Part shown: one piece after another, positions 46,156 to 55,877 of the stretch
How the letters are laid out: each line of letters starts with the position of its first letter
How positions within the stretch are numbered: the first letter of the stretch is position 1
From: Streptomyces pristinaespiralis
Lineage (GTDB): Bacteria; Actinomycetota; Actinomycetes; Streptomycetales; Streptomycetaceae
Direction of reading: 5' to 3'
Assembly (NCBI RefSeq): GCF_001278075.1
Contig: NZ_CP011340.1
Location: 372,001 to 436,000 of the forward strand
Length of the DNA stretch: 64,000 nucleotides
The notes under the pieces: model-generated
What the model was told of the DNA's origin: nothing
What the model saw: only the letters and a program-made list of their open reading frames with translations
The model's database searches: none
Position numbers and translations under genes: made by a program

Positions 46156-47880
46156 ATGACCCTGCTGACCCAGCCCACCACCCCCGCCACCGGGCAGGAC
46201 ACCCCCACCACCCCACCCGCCACCGGAGCCGGCACGAACGCTGCCCCCGGCACGAACGCGGGCACCGGCACCGGCACCGGCTCGAACGGGGCCACCCGAA
46301 CGGGCACGGGAACAGCAACCACCGGCACGGGAACGGGCACCACCACGGTCACCACCGCAGGCACCACCACGGTCACCACCACGACCGCGGCGGGGGGCAC
46401 TCTCGCGGTCACGTCAGCGGGCACTCTCGCGGTCACGGCCGGCGGCACTCTCGCGGCAGCGGGCACTCTTGCGGCAGCGGGCGGCGGCACTGTCGCGGCA
46501 GCGGGCGGCGGCACGGGAACGGCCACCGCGGCCGCAACAGCCACAGCCACGGCCACCGGGACGGGGGCGGGGGTGGGTAGACCGGTGTCGCCGATAACCC
46601 CCGTCACCGCCCCCGCACCCACCACCCTCTTCCCCCCGCCGCCGCCCGCCGCCGCCCGCCGCACCACCGGCCGGCCCACCGGCGACGACGACACCGACCA
46701 GGCCACCACCGACGCCGTCACCCGCGAACTGCGCCACCTGCTGTTCGACGGCGACGAACAGGACACCATCCACACCCCCTGGCGCACCCTGATCACCCAC
46801 GACGCATTCCTCACCCACGACGACGACCTCACCCCCACCCAGCGCACCGCCCGCTCCTACCAGCGCCTGCGCCTGCTCAACGCCACCGCCGCCGGCGACC
46901 CCCTCGCCCTCGCCCGCGACCCCCGCCGCCTCGCCGCCCTCCACGAATGGACCGGCATCGCCGACAGCGCCCTGGGCACCCTCGCCGGCATCCACTACAA
47001 CCTCTTCCTCGGCACCCTCCTCGACCACGACCACCCCGAACACCGCGACCTCACCCCCTACACCACCCTGCGCAACACCGGCACCTTCCTCGTCACCGAA
47101 CTCGCCCACGGCAACGACGCCGCCCACCTGAAGACCACCGCCCACCACGACCCCGAAACCGGCGGCTTCACCCTCCACACCCCCACCCCCGGCGCCGCGA
47201 AATTCATGCCCAACACCACCACCACCGGAGGCCCCAAAACCGCCCTCGTCGCCGCCCGCCTCATCACCCACGACGGCACCGACCGCGGCATCCACCTCTT
47301 CCTCACCCCCCTCCACGACGAAAACGGCCTCCACCCCGGCATCCACATCACCCCCCTCCCACCCCGCCACCTCCCCCACCCCGTCGACCACGCCATCACC
47401 ACCTTCACCCACGTCCGCCTCCCCCCCACCGCCCTCCTCCAGGCCCCCCACAACCGCCTCGACCCCGACGGCACCCACCACACCACCCACGGCAACCCCC
47501 AAAAACGTTTCCTCACCACCATCGACCGCGTCACCCTCGGCAAACTCTGCATGAGCGCCGCCGCCACCGGCACCGCCCGCGCCGCCCTCACCATCGCCGT
47601 CCACTACGCCAACCACCGCCACACCACCCACCACAACACCCCCACCCCCCTCACCACCCACCGCGCCCACCACGCCCCCCTCATCGACCACCTCGCCACC
47701 ACCTACGCCCTCACCCTCCTGCACCGCCACACCCTCAACCACCACACCCACCACCACCACAACCACATCCACACCACCATCAACCACCTCCACAACACCC
47801 TCCACCCCCACCTCACCACCCTCACCAACGCCCTCAACCACCCCCACCAACACACCCCCACCCCACCCCCCACCCACTAA
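46156..47880 (+). CDS. aco: Acyl-CoA oxidase-like protein, C-terminally short, low-complexity N-terminus
   Basis: A 574-residue protein. ATG 46156 has GGGAGAGG upstream. Residues ~10-150 are Thr/Gly/Ala repeats (TLAVTSAGTLAVTAGGTLAA). From ~180 an acyl-CoA oxidase fold is clear: FLVTELAHGND, GAAKFMPNT, LDPDG, RFLTTIDRVTLGKL. Acyl-CoA oxidases run about 650 residues. Here the chain ends soon after the FAD-binding helices, in a His/Thr/Asn-rich tail (NHHTHHHHNHIHTTI), so the C-terminal domain seems missing. The + strand is extremely C-rich over 47.1-47.88 kb. It is divergent from the receptor. The homologue Aco makes avenolide in S. avermitilis; a signal-making role is likely if the protein is active. 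Confidence 0.8.
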   Translation: MTLLTQPTTPATGQDTPTTPPATGAGTNAAPGTNAGTGTGTGSNGATRTGTGTATTGTGTGTTTVTTAGTTTVTTTTAAGGTLAVTSAGTLAVTAGGTLAAAGTLAAAGGGTVAAAGGGTGTATAAATATATATGTGAGVGRPVSPITPVTAPAPTTLFPPPPPAAARRTTGRPTGDDDTDQATTDAVTRELRHLLFDGDEQDTIHTPWRTLITHDAFLTHDDDLTPTQRTARSYQRLRLLNATAAGDPLALARDPRRLAALHEWTGIADSALGTLAGIHYNLFLGTLLDHDHPEHRDLTPYTTLRNTGTFLVTELAHGNDAAHLKTTAHHDPETGGFTLHTPTPGAAKFMPNTTTTGGPKTALVAARLITHDGTDRGIHLFLTPLHDENGLHPGIHITPLPPRHLPHPVDHAITTFTHVRLPPTALLQAPHNRLDPDGTHHTTHGNPQKRFLTTIDRVTLGKLCMSAAATGTARAALTIAVHYANHRHTTHHNTPTPLTTHRAHHAPLIDHLATTYALTLLHRHTLNHHTHHHHNHIHTTINHLHNTLHPHLTTLTNALNHPHQHTPTPPPTH

Positions 47881-48303
47881 CACCCCCACACACCAGACAA
47901 CATTGAGACGCCACCAGCCCACATACAGGGCGGGACACAGGGAGTTGCATCGATCGAAACAGGTCGCGGGAGATCACAGAGCCGCTGATCCCCCGATCAC
48001 CCGGTTCGAGGTGCGACGGCCACAGAAAGGCGGGACGCAGGACATACCCGATAAGACGTCGTCCACGGCGAACACTCACACAGACCAGCAAGAGGCCCTA
48101 CGAGAATTCGTCCGGACGGCTCAGGCCCCACTCAATCCGCCCTCGACAGACCGCAGACTCACAGTCATCCAGCAGACCGAGCCGGCGTCACCGAGCGATG
48201 ATGGCGCTCTTTGAGTTTCAAGAATCGCCATCAACGAGAAGACGCCTCCACGGACTCGGACTTATCAAGCGCCGAGCGGCGAGCGCCGTGAGATCCTTCG
48301 CCG
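47881..48303. other. Gap at cluster right edge
   Basis: GC is lower than in the cluster. An open frame at 47903-48214 begins with TTG without an SD and has no recognisable content; I do not call it. No repeat or hairpin stands out. Confidence 0.5.
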
Positions 48304-48798
48304 GTGCGATTGAGTGACGATTCCAGCAGCATCGACCTCCGCCCACTGCGCTACCAGTTCCCCAAAGTCACGGGCGACATGTACGACGACAACTGGCTCG
48401 TCATCGGCGGCTCTGTGACAACTCCCCACGGCAGCTGGTCCTTTACCGACCCCTGCCTCCTCACCGACGAAGCCCACCAGCTGACCGGATGGCTGCGCGC
48501 CGTCGCAGCGGGGAGAGTGGCCATGACCCCACCTGACGCCGACGGTGAGTTGTCCCCCGACATCACGTTCACCGAACCCGTCCTCGCCTTCAGCCTCGCC
48601 GCCCAGGGCGAGGCTGAAGGCGAGGACAGCACACTGATACGCGTCCATCTCTCCCTGGAAGCCGCACCACCATGTCAACAGGGCGACGGCGGACCGGACA
48701 TCTACCAGAACGCCCTGGCACTACAACTCGACACCACAGCCCTGCGCCACGCAGCCGGTCAATGGGAACTCGCTCTGGCCCCCTTCCCCACCCGCTGA
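48304..48798 (+). CDS. WapI-family immunity-like protein
   Basis: A 164-residue protein with [28 protein letters not shown] and [11 protein letters not shown], which resemble Streptomyces proteins annotated as WapI-family immunity proteins. GTG 48304 starts it. No signal peptide or membrane segment. WapI protects Bacillus against the WapA contact toxin; no toxin gene is nearby, so this copy may be an orphan or serve another role. Confidence 0.7.
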   Translation: MRLSDDSSSIDLRPLRYQFPKVTGDMYDDNWLVIGGSVTTPHGSWSFTDPCLLTDEAHQLTGWLRAVAAGRVAMTPPDADGELSPDITFTEPVLAFSLAAQGEAEGEDSTLIRVHLSLEAAPPCQQGDGGPDIYQNALALQLDTTALRHAAGQWELALAPFPTR

Positions 48799-48948
48799 AC
48801 CACGCCACCCCCGACGCGGCAAGCGACGGCTGAACCGACGCCCGTCGCCGAAACATCGCCCGCCGTCCGGGTAGCCGCAAACGTCGGCGTCACCCTGGGC
48901 CGGCCGAAAGGCATGTCGGCTTTCGATCGAGGCTGCTCGCGGCCCGGC

Positions 48949-49635
48949 TCACGGTTCCTCGGGCCGGCCCTGTTGCAGGGGCAGCCAGTCCCAGAAGTTG
49001 TGGGCGCCCGCGGGGCGGTATCGAACCAGGCCCGGGAAGTGCGGCACTCGGACGGCTGCGTGGAGGCCGGCCGCCCGCCCCGCGTCGTCGAAGGAGTCCG
49101 TCACATCGCCGTGCCAGTAGCCCGCTTCGAGAAGGGCGTCCCCAGAGAGACCGTGAGGTGGGGAGACACAGAGCGGGAGGTACAGCTGGGCGGGACCTCC
49201 TTTGTCGGCGCACACCTGGTTCAGCGCGTGGCCGGCGAGCTGAGGGTGGGGGCCGCCGTCAGCCCCAGGAGCGAACTGCCGCAGGATCAGGTCCAGCGGA
49301 AGGGCCCCTACGCTCTTCCAAGCCATGGTGAACGAGCCGGCGTTCTCACCGCTCTCCCCACTGTCCTCCGGTTGTACGCCCGGCACCTTGATGACGAACC
49401 CGCTGTTGTCCGTCACGGGCCTCAGGCGCCAGCCCTCGGTCCGGCCGTCGGCGTTGCCGGCGGCCGCGCCCTCCGCCCAGGCATCCATGAATCCGGTATG
49501 CCGGGTCAACGGCCCCTGCGGTACGTCGGGGGGAGCGCTGATGCCGGCGTCGTAGCCGGCCTGCCAGCCTCTGGCTTCTGCGGACGCTCCGAAGTCACTG
49601 TGCTGCTCATCGATGTAAGGATTGGTTCGGGGCAC
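48949..49635 (-). CDS. Hypothetical protein
   Basis: A 228-residue protein not recognised. AAGGAG lies 9 nt before GTG 49635, preferred over ATG 49659. The first third is Gly/Asp-rich and polar (ARGWQAGYDAGIS, GFMDAWAEGAAAGNADGRT). The rest has hydrophobic beta-like segments and ends QQGRPEEP. No signal peptide, TM helix or motif is visible. Confidence 0.7.
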   Translation of the reverse strand: MPRTNPYIDEQHSDFGASAEARGWQAGYDAGISAPPDVPQGPLTRHTGFMDAWAEGAAAGNADGRTEGWRLRPVTDNSGFVIKVPGVQPEDSGESGENAGSFTMAWKSVGALPLDLILRQFAPGADGGPHPQLAGHALNQVCADKGGPAQLYLPLCVSPPHGLSGDALLEAGYWHGDVTDSFDDAGRAAGLHAAVRVPHFPGLVRYRPAGAHNFWDWLPLQQGRPEEP

Positions 49636-50279
49636 GGCCGTTCGCTCCTTCGTCACCACCATCACGGTTTCGCCACGTTGCCGTAGGACCAGGACGGTCA
49701 CATTGTGGAATGCAGGTAAGTTCCCTCGGAGTTACCCGTGCGCGACATCGAGATTTCCTTCCCGACCGGTTCGAGGGACATTCTCCATGTGTTCGAACCC
49801 CGAGGTGTCACGCACCCATAAGTGGTCGAGCGGAAGAGACGCAGTCGATACGGAGCTGACTGAACCCCGGACGTCCGTTTGACGACCATCGCGGCGTAGC
49901 TTCGCGCTCGCCGATGCGCTACCTGACAAGGCCAGGATATCCCGCCAGGCACCTTCGAGCGGAAATACGAGCCCTTCACCGAGGATGCCTTTGCCCCAGT
50001 GGTCCGTTTCCCGCCCCGAGACTTACTCTTGGAACAAAAGGCGACCAGGTGACGCCGCTGTCGTCAACTCGTCAATAATTCAAACCATAACGGGTGCCAG
50101 TTCGATGTGGGCAACCAGGCCGCCGCGGCCCAAGAATTCCGGTCGACGCTCCCCTCCTCACGGGAAATGCCCGATCCGCCGTCCACAACCGGCGTCCTCA
50201 AGGCCCCCGTTACCTCTTGCCGGGGCGGACCAACCACCGGAGCAATGACAAGCCGTGCCCACCTCCACGATCGTGAGCT
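49636..50279. other. Lower-GC gap without a gene
   Basis: Stops occur in all frames. Short frames (49698-49979, 50064-50606, both leftward) have no SD and odd composition. No repeat is visible. It may be decayed sequence like the adjoining pseudogene. Confidence 0.5.
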
Positions 50280-50690
50280 GTGGTGCCTGAAGCCGGCCAC
50301 CGGGACGGACTTCGGCCATCTACCGTCCTCGCCATTCCCGGGCTGGTACGAGTTCCGGACGAGGTCCAGGCCGACCCGGACAGCGTCTATCTCACCGTCG
50401 ACGCCTCGAGCGGGCTGGACAACTCCGTGTGGCCCGGCAACGGGGAAACCCATGACATGAACGCCGGCCAGGTGGCGCACCCATCCATCACCGTCCCCTT
50501 CGGTCTCTCGATGTCGCTGACCCTCGGGGGACAGGACTCCGGGTGCCTCAACGACGACGATCCGCTCGGCTCGGCTCGGCTCGATCAGGATCGACACCCA
50601 CGACACCGGTCGGGGGCACGTCGCACAAGTCGCCCCGTCGGATGTCGAAGGTTCCTTCTCCTACGTGACCTACCGGCGGATGCCTGAGCC
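50280..50690 (+). pseudogene. Frameshifted gene remnant of a small Streptomyces protein
   Basis: One frame reads VYLTVDASSGLDNSVWPGNG and then CLNDDDPLGS up to ~50580. The next frame continues naturally with SIRIDTHDTGRGHVAQVAPS and SFSYVTYRR to ~50680. At the junction (50573-50585) the pentamer CTCGG is present three times before CTCGA. Two extra copies (10 bp) would explain the shift from DPLGSIRID. The pattern (VYL..., DDDPLGS, TYR) recalls small secreted or C2-like actinobacterial proteins of unknown role. The N-terminus is not clear. Confidence 0.6.
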
Positions 50691-50768
50691 TGACCCAAGA
50701 CATCGACGTCAGGGGCATCCACCGACTCGAACGCCCAGGCACTTGAGTCTCCAGCGGCTGGAACGTTC

Positions 50769-51689
50769 ATGATCTGCCCCATGGACGAACACCCCGACGG
50801 ACTCACCATCGGTCAGCTCGCACATCGCACCGGACTTCCCGTGCGCACTCTGCGTTTCTGGTCGGACAAGGGAGCAGTGCCGCCCGCAGCCCGCTCCGCG
50901 AGCGGCTACCGGCTGTACGACGCCGCATCCGTGGCACGCGTCGAGCTGGTCCGCACCCTGCGGGAACTCGGCCTCGGCCTCGACGACGTGTGCCGGGTCC
51001 TGGGTGGTCACACCACGGTTGCCGATATCGCCACCGCGCACGTGGCCGCGCTCGATGCGCAGATCCGCTCCCTCAAGGTGAGCCGGGCCGTCCTGTCCAC
51101 CGTAGCGAAACGTGGTTCGACCGCTGAGGAGACAGCACTGATGAACCGGTTGGCGCGGCTTTCCGCCGCCGAACGCAAGCACATCATCGACGAGTTCAAG
51201 GAGGAGGTGTTCGGCGGGCTCGACGCCGACCCGCGGCTGCACGATCGTATGCGCACCTTCACCATCGAACTGCCCGACGATCCCACACCCGACCAGGTCG
51301 ACGCCTGGATCGAACTGGCCGAGTTGGTACGGGACCCCGGTTTCCGCGCCCGCATGCGCACCATGCTCGAGCTGAGCACCCCCCTCCCGGGGCAGGGCCC
51401 TCCCCCCGGAGCGTCCATCTGGTGGGCCAGGCACATCGTTCAGACGGTCGCTGAGGTCAGGAAGCGCGGGATCGCCCCCGACGAACCGGCAGCGGCCGAG
51501 GTCCTGTCCAAGCTGTTCGGCGACTCGGACCGCGCCGCCGTGCTGCTGTGCCTGGAGGCAGGAGTCGAGGCAGGTATGGAGCGCTACCGCAGGCTCGTCG
51601 CCCGCGTGCGCGGACAGTACTCGTCCCCCGACGCGAGCGAAGAACTGAAGTGGCTCACGCAAGCCCTTCTCGCCGCACAGCATGCCTGA
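50769..51689 (+). CDS. MerR-family transcriptional regulator
   Basis: A 306-residue regulator. The MerR HTH is near the N-terminus (LTIGQLAHRTGLPVRTLRFW, GYRLYDAASVARVELV), then a dimerisation helix (~80-110). The C-terminal 190 residues lack Cys clusters for metals and may bind a small molecule. ATG 50769 is weakly supported (GGA 7 nt upstream); ATG 50781 is possible. The divergent or downstream target is not clear; the FUSC exporter gene follows 277 bp later on the same strand. Confidence 0.88.
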   Translation: MICPMDEHPDGLTIGQLAHRTGLPVRTLRFWSDKGAVPPAARSASGYRLYDAASVARVELVRTLRELGLGLDDVCRVLGGHTTVADIATAHVAALDAQIRSLKVSRAVLSTVAKRGSTAEETALMNRLARLSAAERKHIIDEFKEEVFGGLDADPRLHDRMRTFTIELPDDPTPDQVDAWIELAELVRDPGFRARMRTMLELSTPLPGQGPPPGASIWWARHIVQTVAEVRKRGIAPDEPAAAEVLSKLFGDSDRAAVLLCLEAGVEAGMERYRRLVARVRGQYSSPDASEELKWLTQALLAAQHA

Positions 51690-51966
51690 TACCGGTCACC
51701 GCTCGACCGAAGCGGTCCGTGCACCCCCAGCCATGGCCGTTGCGCACACGGGACGCGGCAGGGCAGCGGACGAAGAGTCCCCCCAGCCGCGGCACCGCGC
51801 CCCGCACAGCCGCATCGCACCCGCCACACCGCACAGCCGCGCGGCACCGCACAGCCCGCGCCGCACCGCGCCGACGAGCCGCACCGCGCCGACAATGAGA
51901 AAGGGACACGCGACGGGCGCCGCGTAGGTCACCGGCGCGGACACCGGCGGAAGGAGCGTGCCGAAG

Positions 51967-54126
51967 ATGGCCGAGCGGCGGTCCGCCCAGCGGCGTACGC
52001 AGGCGGTGCGCCGGGCCGTACGGGTCACTCTCGCGGCATCCGCGGGCTTCTACCCCCTCGTGTACGGCCTCCACCAGCCGGAGATGGCGCTCTACGCCCT
52101 GTTCGCCCCGGTGGCACTGGGCGTCCTGTCCCCCGTCCCCGGGTCGGGCAGGCAGCGGGCCGCCGTCATTCTGGGGTCGCTCCCCGCCGGTCTGTGCCTC
52201 GTCACGCTGGGGACCGCGCTCGCCGGGAGCACCGCGGCCGCGACGGCCGGAATGGTGGCCGTCGGCTTCGCCCTCTGCTTCGCGGCGGTCGCGGGGCCGC
52301 GGGTCGGCGGGGCAGCTCCAGGGCTCCAACTGTTCTACATCCTGGCGTGCTTTCCCCCGTACGCCCCCGAAACGCTCTGGCAGCGGCTGGCCGGGCTGAC
52401 GCTCGGTGCGGTGCTGCTGGCGTTCTGCGAACGCCTGGTGCTGCCCGCCGCTCCGAGCCCTTCCTACCGGTCACGACTCGCCGACGCCGAGGCCACAGCC
52501 GCCGCCGCGTCCGCGGCGGCGGCACACGGTCCAGCGCCACCGGACACGGCTGCCGCCCTGCGCGCGTCGAGTCCGGGACTGCGCCCCTCCCGCCTGCCGC
52601 CCGCGGAACGCCCCGCCGGGCCGTGGCGCACCGACCGCGCCCTCGCCCAGGCGGGCGCGGCGACCCGGCGGCTGCTGGAACAACTGGCCCGCCTGACCGA
52701 GACCCCCGCCCCGACCAGCCCCCGTTCCAGCGCCACTCCCTCTCATGACACCGCCCCCTCCCCCGCCTCCGATCCGTCGTCGGCGGGTCTGCTGCGTCTG
52801 GTCGCATCCGTCTGCGCCGCCACTGCCGCGTCGCTGCGCTCGGGATGTCCTGCCGGCGATCCGGATGCGCTGCACCACGCCATGCGGGACTTCCAGGACA
52901 CGCGGATACGCCGCTCGGCGGCGCGGAAGGCTCCCGACCTGTCGGAGCTGCGCCACCAGGCCGCGGTGCTCGCCGTCGCCGGGTCGGCGGACATCGCCCG
53001 GACCGCCGTCATGGTTGCCGTCAGCGGTCGGCGCACGCCCCCGATCGAGCCCCGCGAACTGTTCTGGTACGCCGACGCCCCCGCCCTCCGGCTGTGGTTC
53101 CGGCGGCTGGCCGGCAACACGACGCTCGGGTCCGTCATGTTCCAGAACGCCGCCCGTACGGCGATCGGCCTCGGCGCGGCCCGGCTGGTCGCCGGTTCGC
53201 TGGACCTGACGCACGGTTTCTGGGTGCTGCTCGCCGTACTGACCCTGGGCCGCACCACCGCGGGCGAGACCTGGACCGCCGTGCGATCCGCGCTGGCAGG
53301 CACCCTCGTCGGGGCGCTCGCCGCCGGCGTGCTGCTGTACGGGGTGGGTCACGAACCGCACGCCTACGCGGGCCTCCTCGCGCCCGCGATGCTCGCCGCG
53401 TTCTCCCTCGGGCCCCTCCTGGGCGTGGCCTGGGCCCAGGGACTGTTCACCCTCGTGGTGGCCACGGCATTCGCCCAACTCGCGCCCGCCTCCTGGCAGC
53501 TCGCGGAGGCGAGAATCGTGGACGTGCTGGCGGGCAGCGTCATCGGGCTGGCGTGCGGACTGCTCGCCTGGCCGGCGGGCGCCCGGCGCGAAGTGCGCCG
53601 GAGCATGGCCGCTCTGCTGCGGGCCACCGCTCCTCTCGCCCCGGCCACGGTCGGCGCCGTGCTGTCCGACCGGCCGGCCACCGTGCCCAGGGCAGCCACG
53701 TGGCACAGCCTGCACCGCCTGCGTCTTGCCGAGGCCGCGTACGCGCAGTCCCGGAGTGAACCGGATGACGACCCTGCCCGCACCCCGACGGACTGGCACT
53801 CGGTCCTCCTCACCGCTCAGCACGTCCTGATCGGCGCGCACCAACTCCCCCGTTACGACCGCTCGGGCACCGGCATCCCGCCTGCTGCCGCCGACTGGGC
53901 ACGTGCGAACGCCGACCGCCTGGCCGATGCCACCCGGCAGGCCGCCGACCGGTGCGAGGGCCGCGCGACGCGGCCCCTCAGCGGCCCGGCCGGTGTGCGG
54001 CTACCGGTCTGCGGCCCCGCGCTGCCCGTCCTCGTCGACCTCGAGCAGTGGCTGGACTGCCTCGCGGAGGACCTGCGACGGATCCACCCACGTGAGCGGC
54101 AGTGCGTGAGAGCCGCCCGTGCGTAA
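51967..54126 (+). CDS. FUSC-family membrane protein (aromatic acid exporter type)
   Basis: A 719-residue integral membrane protein. Two blocks of TM helices are seen: ~20-150 (FYPLVYGLHQPEMALYALFA, GMVAVGFALCFAAVAG) and ~395-540 (GFWVLLAVLTLGRTTAGETW, LLAPAMLAAFSLGPLLG). Soluble stretches rich in Ala/Arg/Pro lie between and after. AAGGAG is 10 nt before ATG 51967; GTG 51958 is too close to it. FUSC proteins export aromatic acids or fusaric acid-like compounds. It lies outside the cluster edge, so a link to the antibiotic is not supported. Confidence 0.88.
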   Translation: MAERRSAQRRTQAVRRAVRVTLAASAGFYPLVYGLHQPEMALYALFAPVALGVLSPVPGSGRQRAAVILGSLPAGLCLVTLGTALAGSTAAATAGMVAVGFALCFAAVAGPRVGGAAPGLQLFYILACFPPYAPETLWQRLAGLTLGAVLLAFCERLVLPAAPSPSYRSRLADAEATAAAASAAAAHGPAPPDTAAALRASSPGLRPSRLPPAERPAGPWRTDRALAQAGAATRRLLEQLARLTETPAPTSPRSSATPSHDTAPSPASDPSSAGLLRLVASVCAATAASLRSGCPAGDPDALHHAMRDFQDTRIRRSAARKAPDLSELRHQAAVLAVAGSADIARTAVMVAVSGRRTPPIEPRELFWYADAPALRLWFRRLAGNTTLGSVMFQNAARTAIGLGAARLVAGSLDLTHGFWVLLAVLTLGRTTAGETWTAVRSALAGTLVGALAAGVLLYGVGHEPHAYAGLLAPAMLAAFSLGPLLGVAWAQGLFTLVVATAFAQLAPASWQLAEARIVDVLAGSVIGLACGLLAWPAGARREVRRSMAALLRATAPLAPATVGAVLSDRPATVPRAATWHSLHRLRLAEAAYAQSRSEPDDDPARTPTDWHSVLLTAQHVLIGAHQLPRYDRSGTGIPPAAADWARANADRLADATRQAADRCEGRATRPLSGPAGVRLPVCGPALPVLVDLEQWLDCLAEDLRRIHPRERQCVRAARA

Positions 54127-54180
54127 CTGCGTGTCACGTGCGTAACTGCGAGTCACGCGCGTAAATGTGCGTGAACAGCT
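54116..54180. repeat. 19-bp short tandem repeat
   Basis: GTGCGTAACTGCGTGTCAC is followed by GTGCGTAACTGCGAGTCAC and a decayed third copy (GCGCGTAAATGTGCGTGA). It overlaps the 3' end of the FUSC gene and the gap after it. A regulatory role is not evident. Confidence 0.6.
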
Positions 54181-54333
54181 CTCGCGTGCGGGACTGCCCG
54201 TGAGCAGCCGCAGGTGAGTCGCAGCGGCGCGAACGATGCCGCCACCACCGCGTGAGGACGCCGCGACCGGGCGGCATACGGCCTCGCCGCCGTTCATGAG
54301 GTGGGCGACCCCGCTCGGCACGACAATGGGCTC

Positions 54334-55161
54334 ATGGCACACAGCGCCTCTCCCCGGGAGAACGCGCGCCGGACAGCCGACGAGCAGCACTACGGCGAGC
54401 ACGTGTTCCGTCCCCAGGACGAGGGCGAGGGCGACCGTATCGACCTCGGGGCCCTCGCCTACGACGCCACGACCACCGCCCGGCTGCGCGAGCTCGGGGT
54501 CGGCCCCGGCTGGCGCTGTCTGGACGTCGGTGCAGGTACCGGCACCGTGGCACGGGCGCTGCTGCGCGAGGCGGGCGCGGCGGAGGTGGTGGCCGTGGAC
54601 CGCGACGTACGGTTCCTGGCCGCGGAACCCACTCCGGGCCTGACGGCACTCGAAGCGGACATCACCTCGGACGGCTTCGCACCGGGGCGCTTCGACCTCG
54701 TGCACGCCCGGTTCGTCCTCATGCACCTCCCGGATCCCGGCCGCATGATCGACCGGCTGGCGGCGATGCTCGCGCCCGGTGGTCTCCTGGTCGTCAGCGA
54801 CGCGGTGGATCTGACAACGCGCGACTCCCCGGAGAACTCCTTCACCTCCACCATGCGGGCCATGTGGCAGGGGCTGCACGACACCATCGGCACCGACGTG
54901 ACCTGGGTGCCGAACTGTCCTCGAATGCTCGGGACAGCGGGCCTGGAGTCCGTGGCGGCGGAGATCCACGTGCCGCCGCTCGTGCCCGGCAGCCCCATCA
55001 ACAGGTTCTGGGTCGAGACCTGGCGACGGGCCCGTCCTGCGATGACTGCGACACGGCTCGTCGACGAGGCCACCATCGACGACGCCGTGCGCTGTCTCGA
55101 CGCGCCCGGCTTCCACGGGTTCTCGCCCGGCATGCTCACCGCCTGGGGCCGCCGCCCGTAG
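54334..55161 (+). CDS. Class I SAM-dependent methyltransferase
   Basis: A 275-residue methyltransferase. Motif I is CLDVGAGTGTVARAL; post-I acidic end AVDRDVRFL; motif II FDLVHARFVLMHL; motif III LAPGGLLVVSD. ATG 54334 begins MAHSASPRENARRTADEQHY; no SD is clear. Substrate unknown; the closest look is to UbiE-like small-molecule methyltransferases. It stands alone between FUSC and a small acidic protein. Confidence 0.86.
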   Translation: MAHSASPRENARRTADEQHYGEHVFRPQDEGEGDRIDLGALAYDATTTARLRELGVGPGWRCLDVGAGTGTVARALLREAGAAEVVAVDRDVRFLAAEPTPGLTALEADITSDGFAPGRFDLVHARFVLMHLPDPGRMIDRLAAMLAPGGLLVVSDAVDLTTRDSPENSFTSTMRAMWQGLHDTIGTDVTWVPNCPRMLGTAGLESVAAEIHVPPLVPGSPINRFWVETWRRARPAMTATRLVDEATIDDAVRCLDAPGFHGFSPGMLTAWGRRP

Positions 55162-55296
55162 CGGTCACCGCGGCCCTCGCGAGGATCGCGCCGGTAGGAG
55201 TCCCCGCCGGGCACCGCGTACCCCTGGACTCCGCTCCGCCCACTTCGGTGCCGCCGGGCCGGACTGGACGGGCAGGTCTGTGGGCACCAGGGTGTG

Positions 55297-55740
55297 ATGA
55301 TGAACGACGATGCAGACGAGACGCCGCAGGAGCGGATGGCGAAGGTCGAGCTCTACCTGGAATCGGTCAAGGCCCGGATGGCTCCGGAGGACTTCGAGAC
55401 GCTGCACCAGGCGGTGACGGAGATGAGCCGCCTGATCTCCGAAGGACACGAAGGCGTTCTGGAAGCGGGTGACCGCGAGAACTTCGCGGGCGATGTCCAG
55501 CGCGAGTTCCTGGCCGTGATGGCGATCGCGACCACCGGACGCATGGACCACGAGGTCATCGACATGCCCGGCCCGGACGGCAGCCCCGGCTACGCCGTCG
55601 TCACGCCGGAGGTCGCCAACGACCCTGCGGCAATCGCAGAACTACGCCAGCAGATCCACGAATGGACCACCGAGCAGCAGGCGATCAACAAGGAGTTGGA
55701 CGGTATCGCCCGTGCCAGCGGCCTCGACCCGGAGGACTGA
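55297..55740 (+). CDS. Hypothetical acidic helical protein
   Basis: A 147-residue, acidic, mostly helical protein (QERMAKVELYLESVKARMAP, QQIHEWTTEQQAINKELDGI). No motif or membrane segment recognised. CAGGG lies upstream; ATG 55297, ATG 55300 and GTG 55294 are all possible starts. Function unknown. Confidence 0.75.
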   Translation: MMNDDADETPQERMAKVELYLESVKARMAPEDFETLHQAVTEMSRLISEGHEGVLEAGDRENFAGDVQREFLAVMAIATTGRMDHEVIDMPGPDGSPGYAVVTPEVANDPAAIAELRQQIHEWTTEQQAINKELDGIARASGLDPED

Positions 55741-55838
55741 CCCCCGCCCCAGGCCCGTCCGGCGACGGGCATCCGCGTCGGGCTCCGCGTCCTGCTGCGA
55801 GTCAGGCCAGGTCAGCCACCTCAGCTCAGGCCAGGCCA

Positions 55839-55864
55839 GATCAGGTCAGGTCAGGTCAGGTCAC
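55839..55864. repeat. Pentanucleotide microsatellite
   Basis: TCAGG is repeated five times in a row (from about 55841), and imperfect AGGCC/AGGTC copies extend back to 55802. It lies in the short gap before the TetR stop. Confidence 0.7.
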
Positions 55865-55877
55865 GCTCCGGGCCGGC

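Noticed and set aside
47903..48214. 103-codon frame after the oxidase
   Set aside because: TTG start without SD, no family resemblance.
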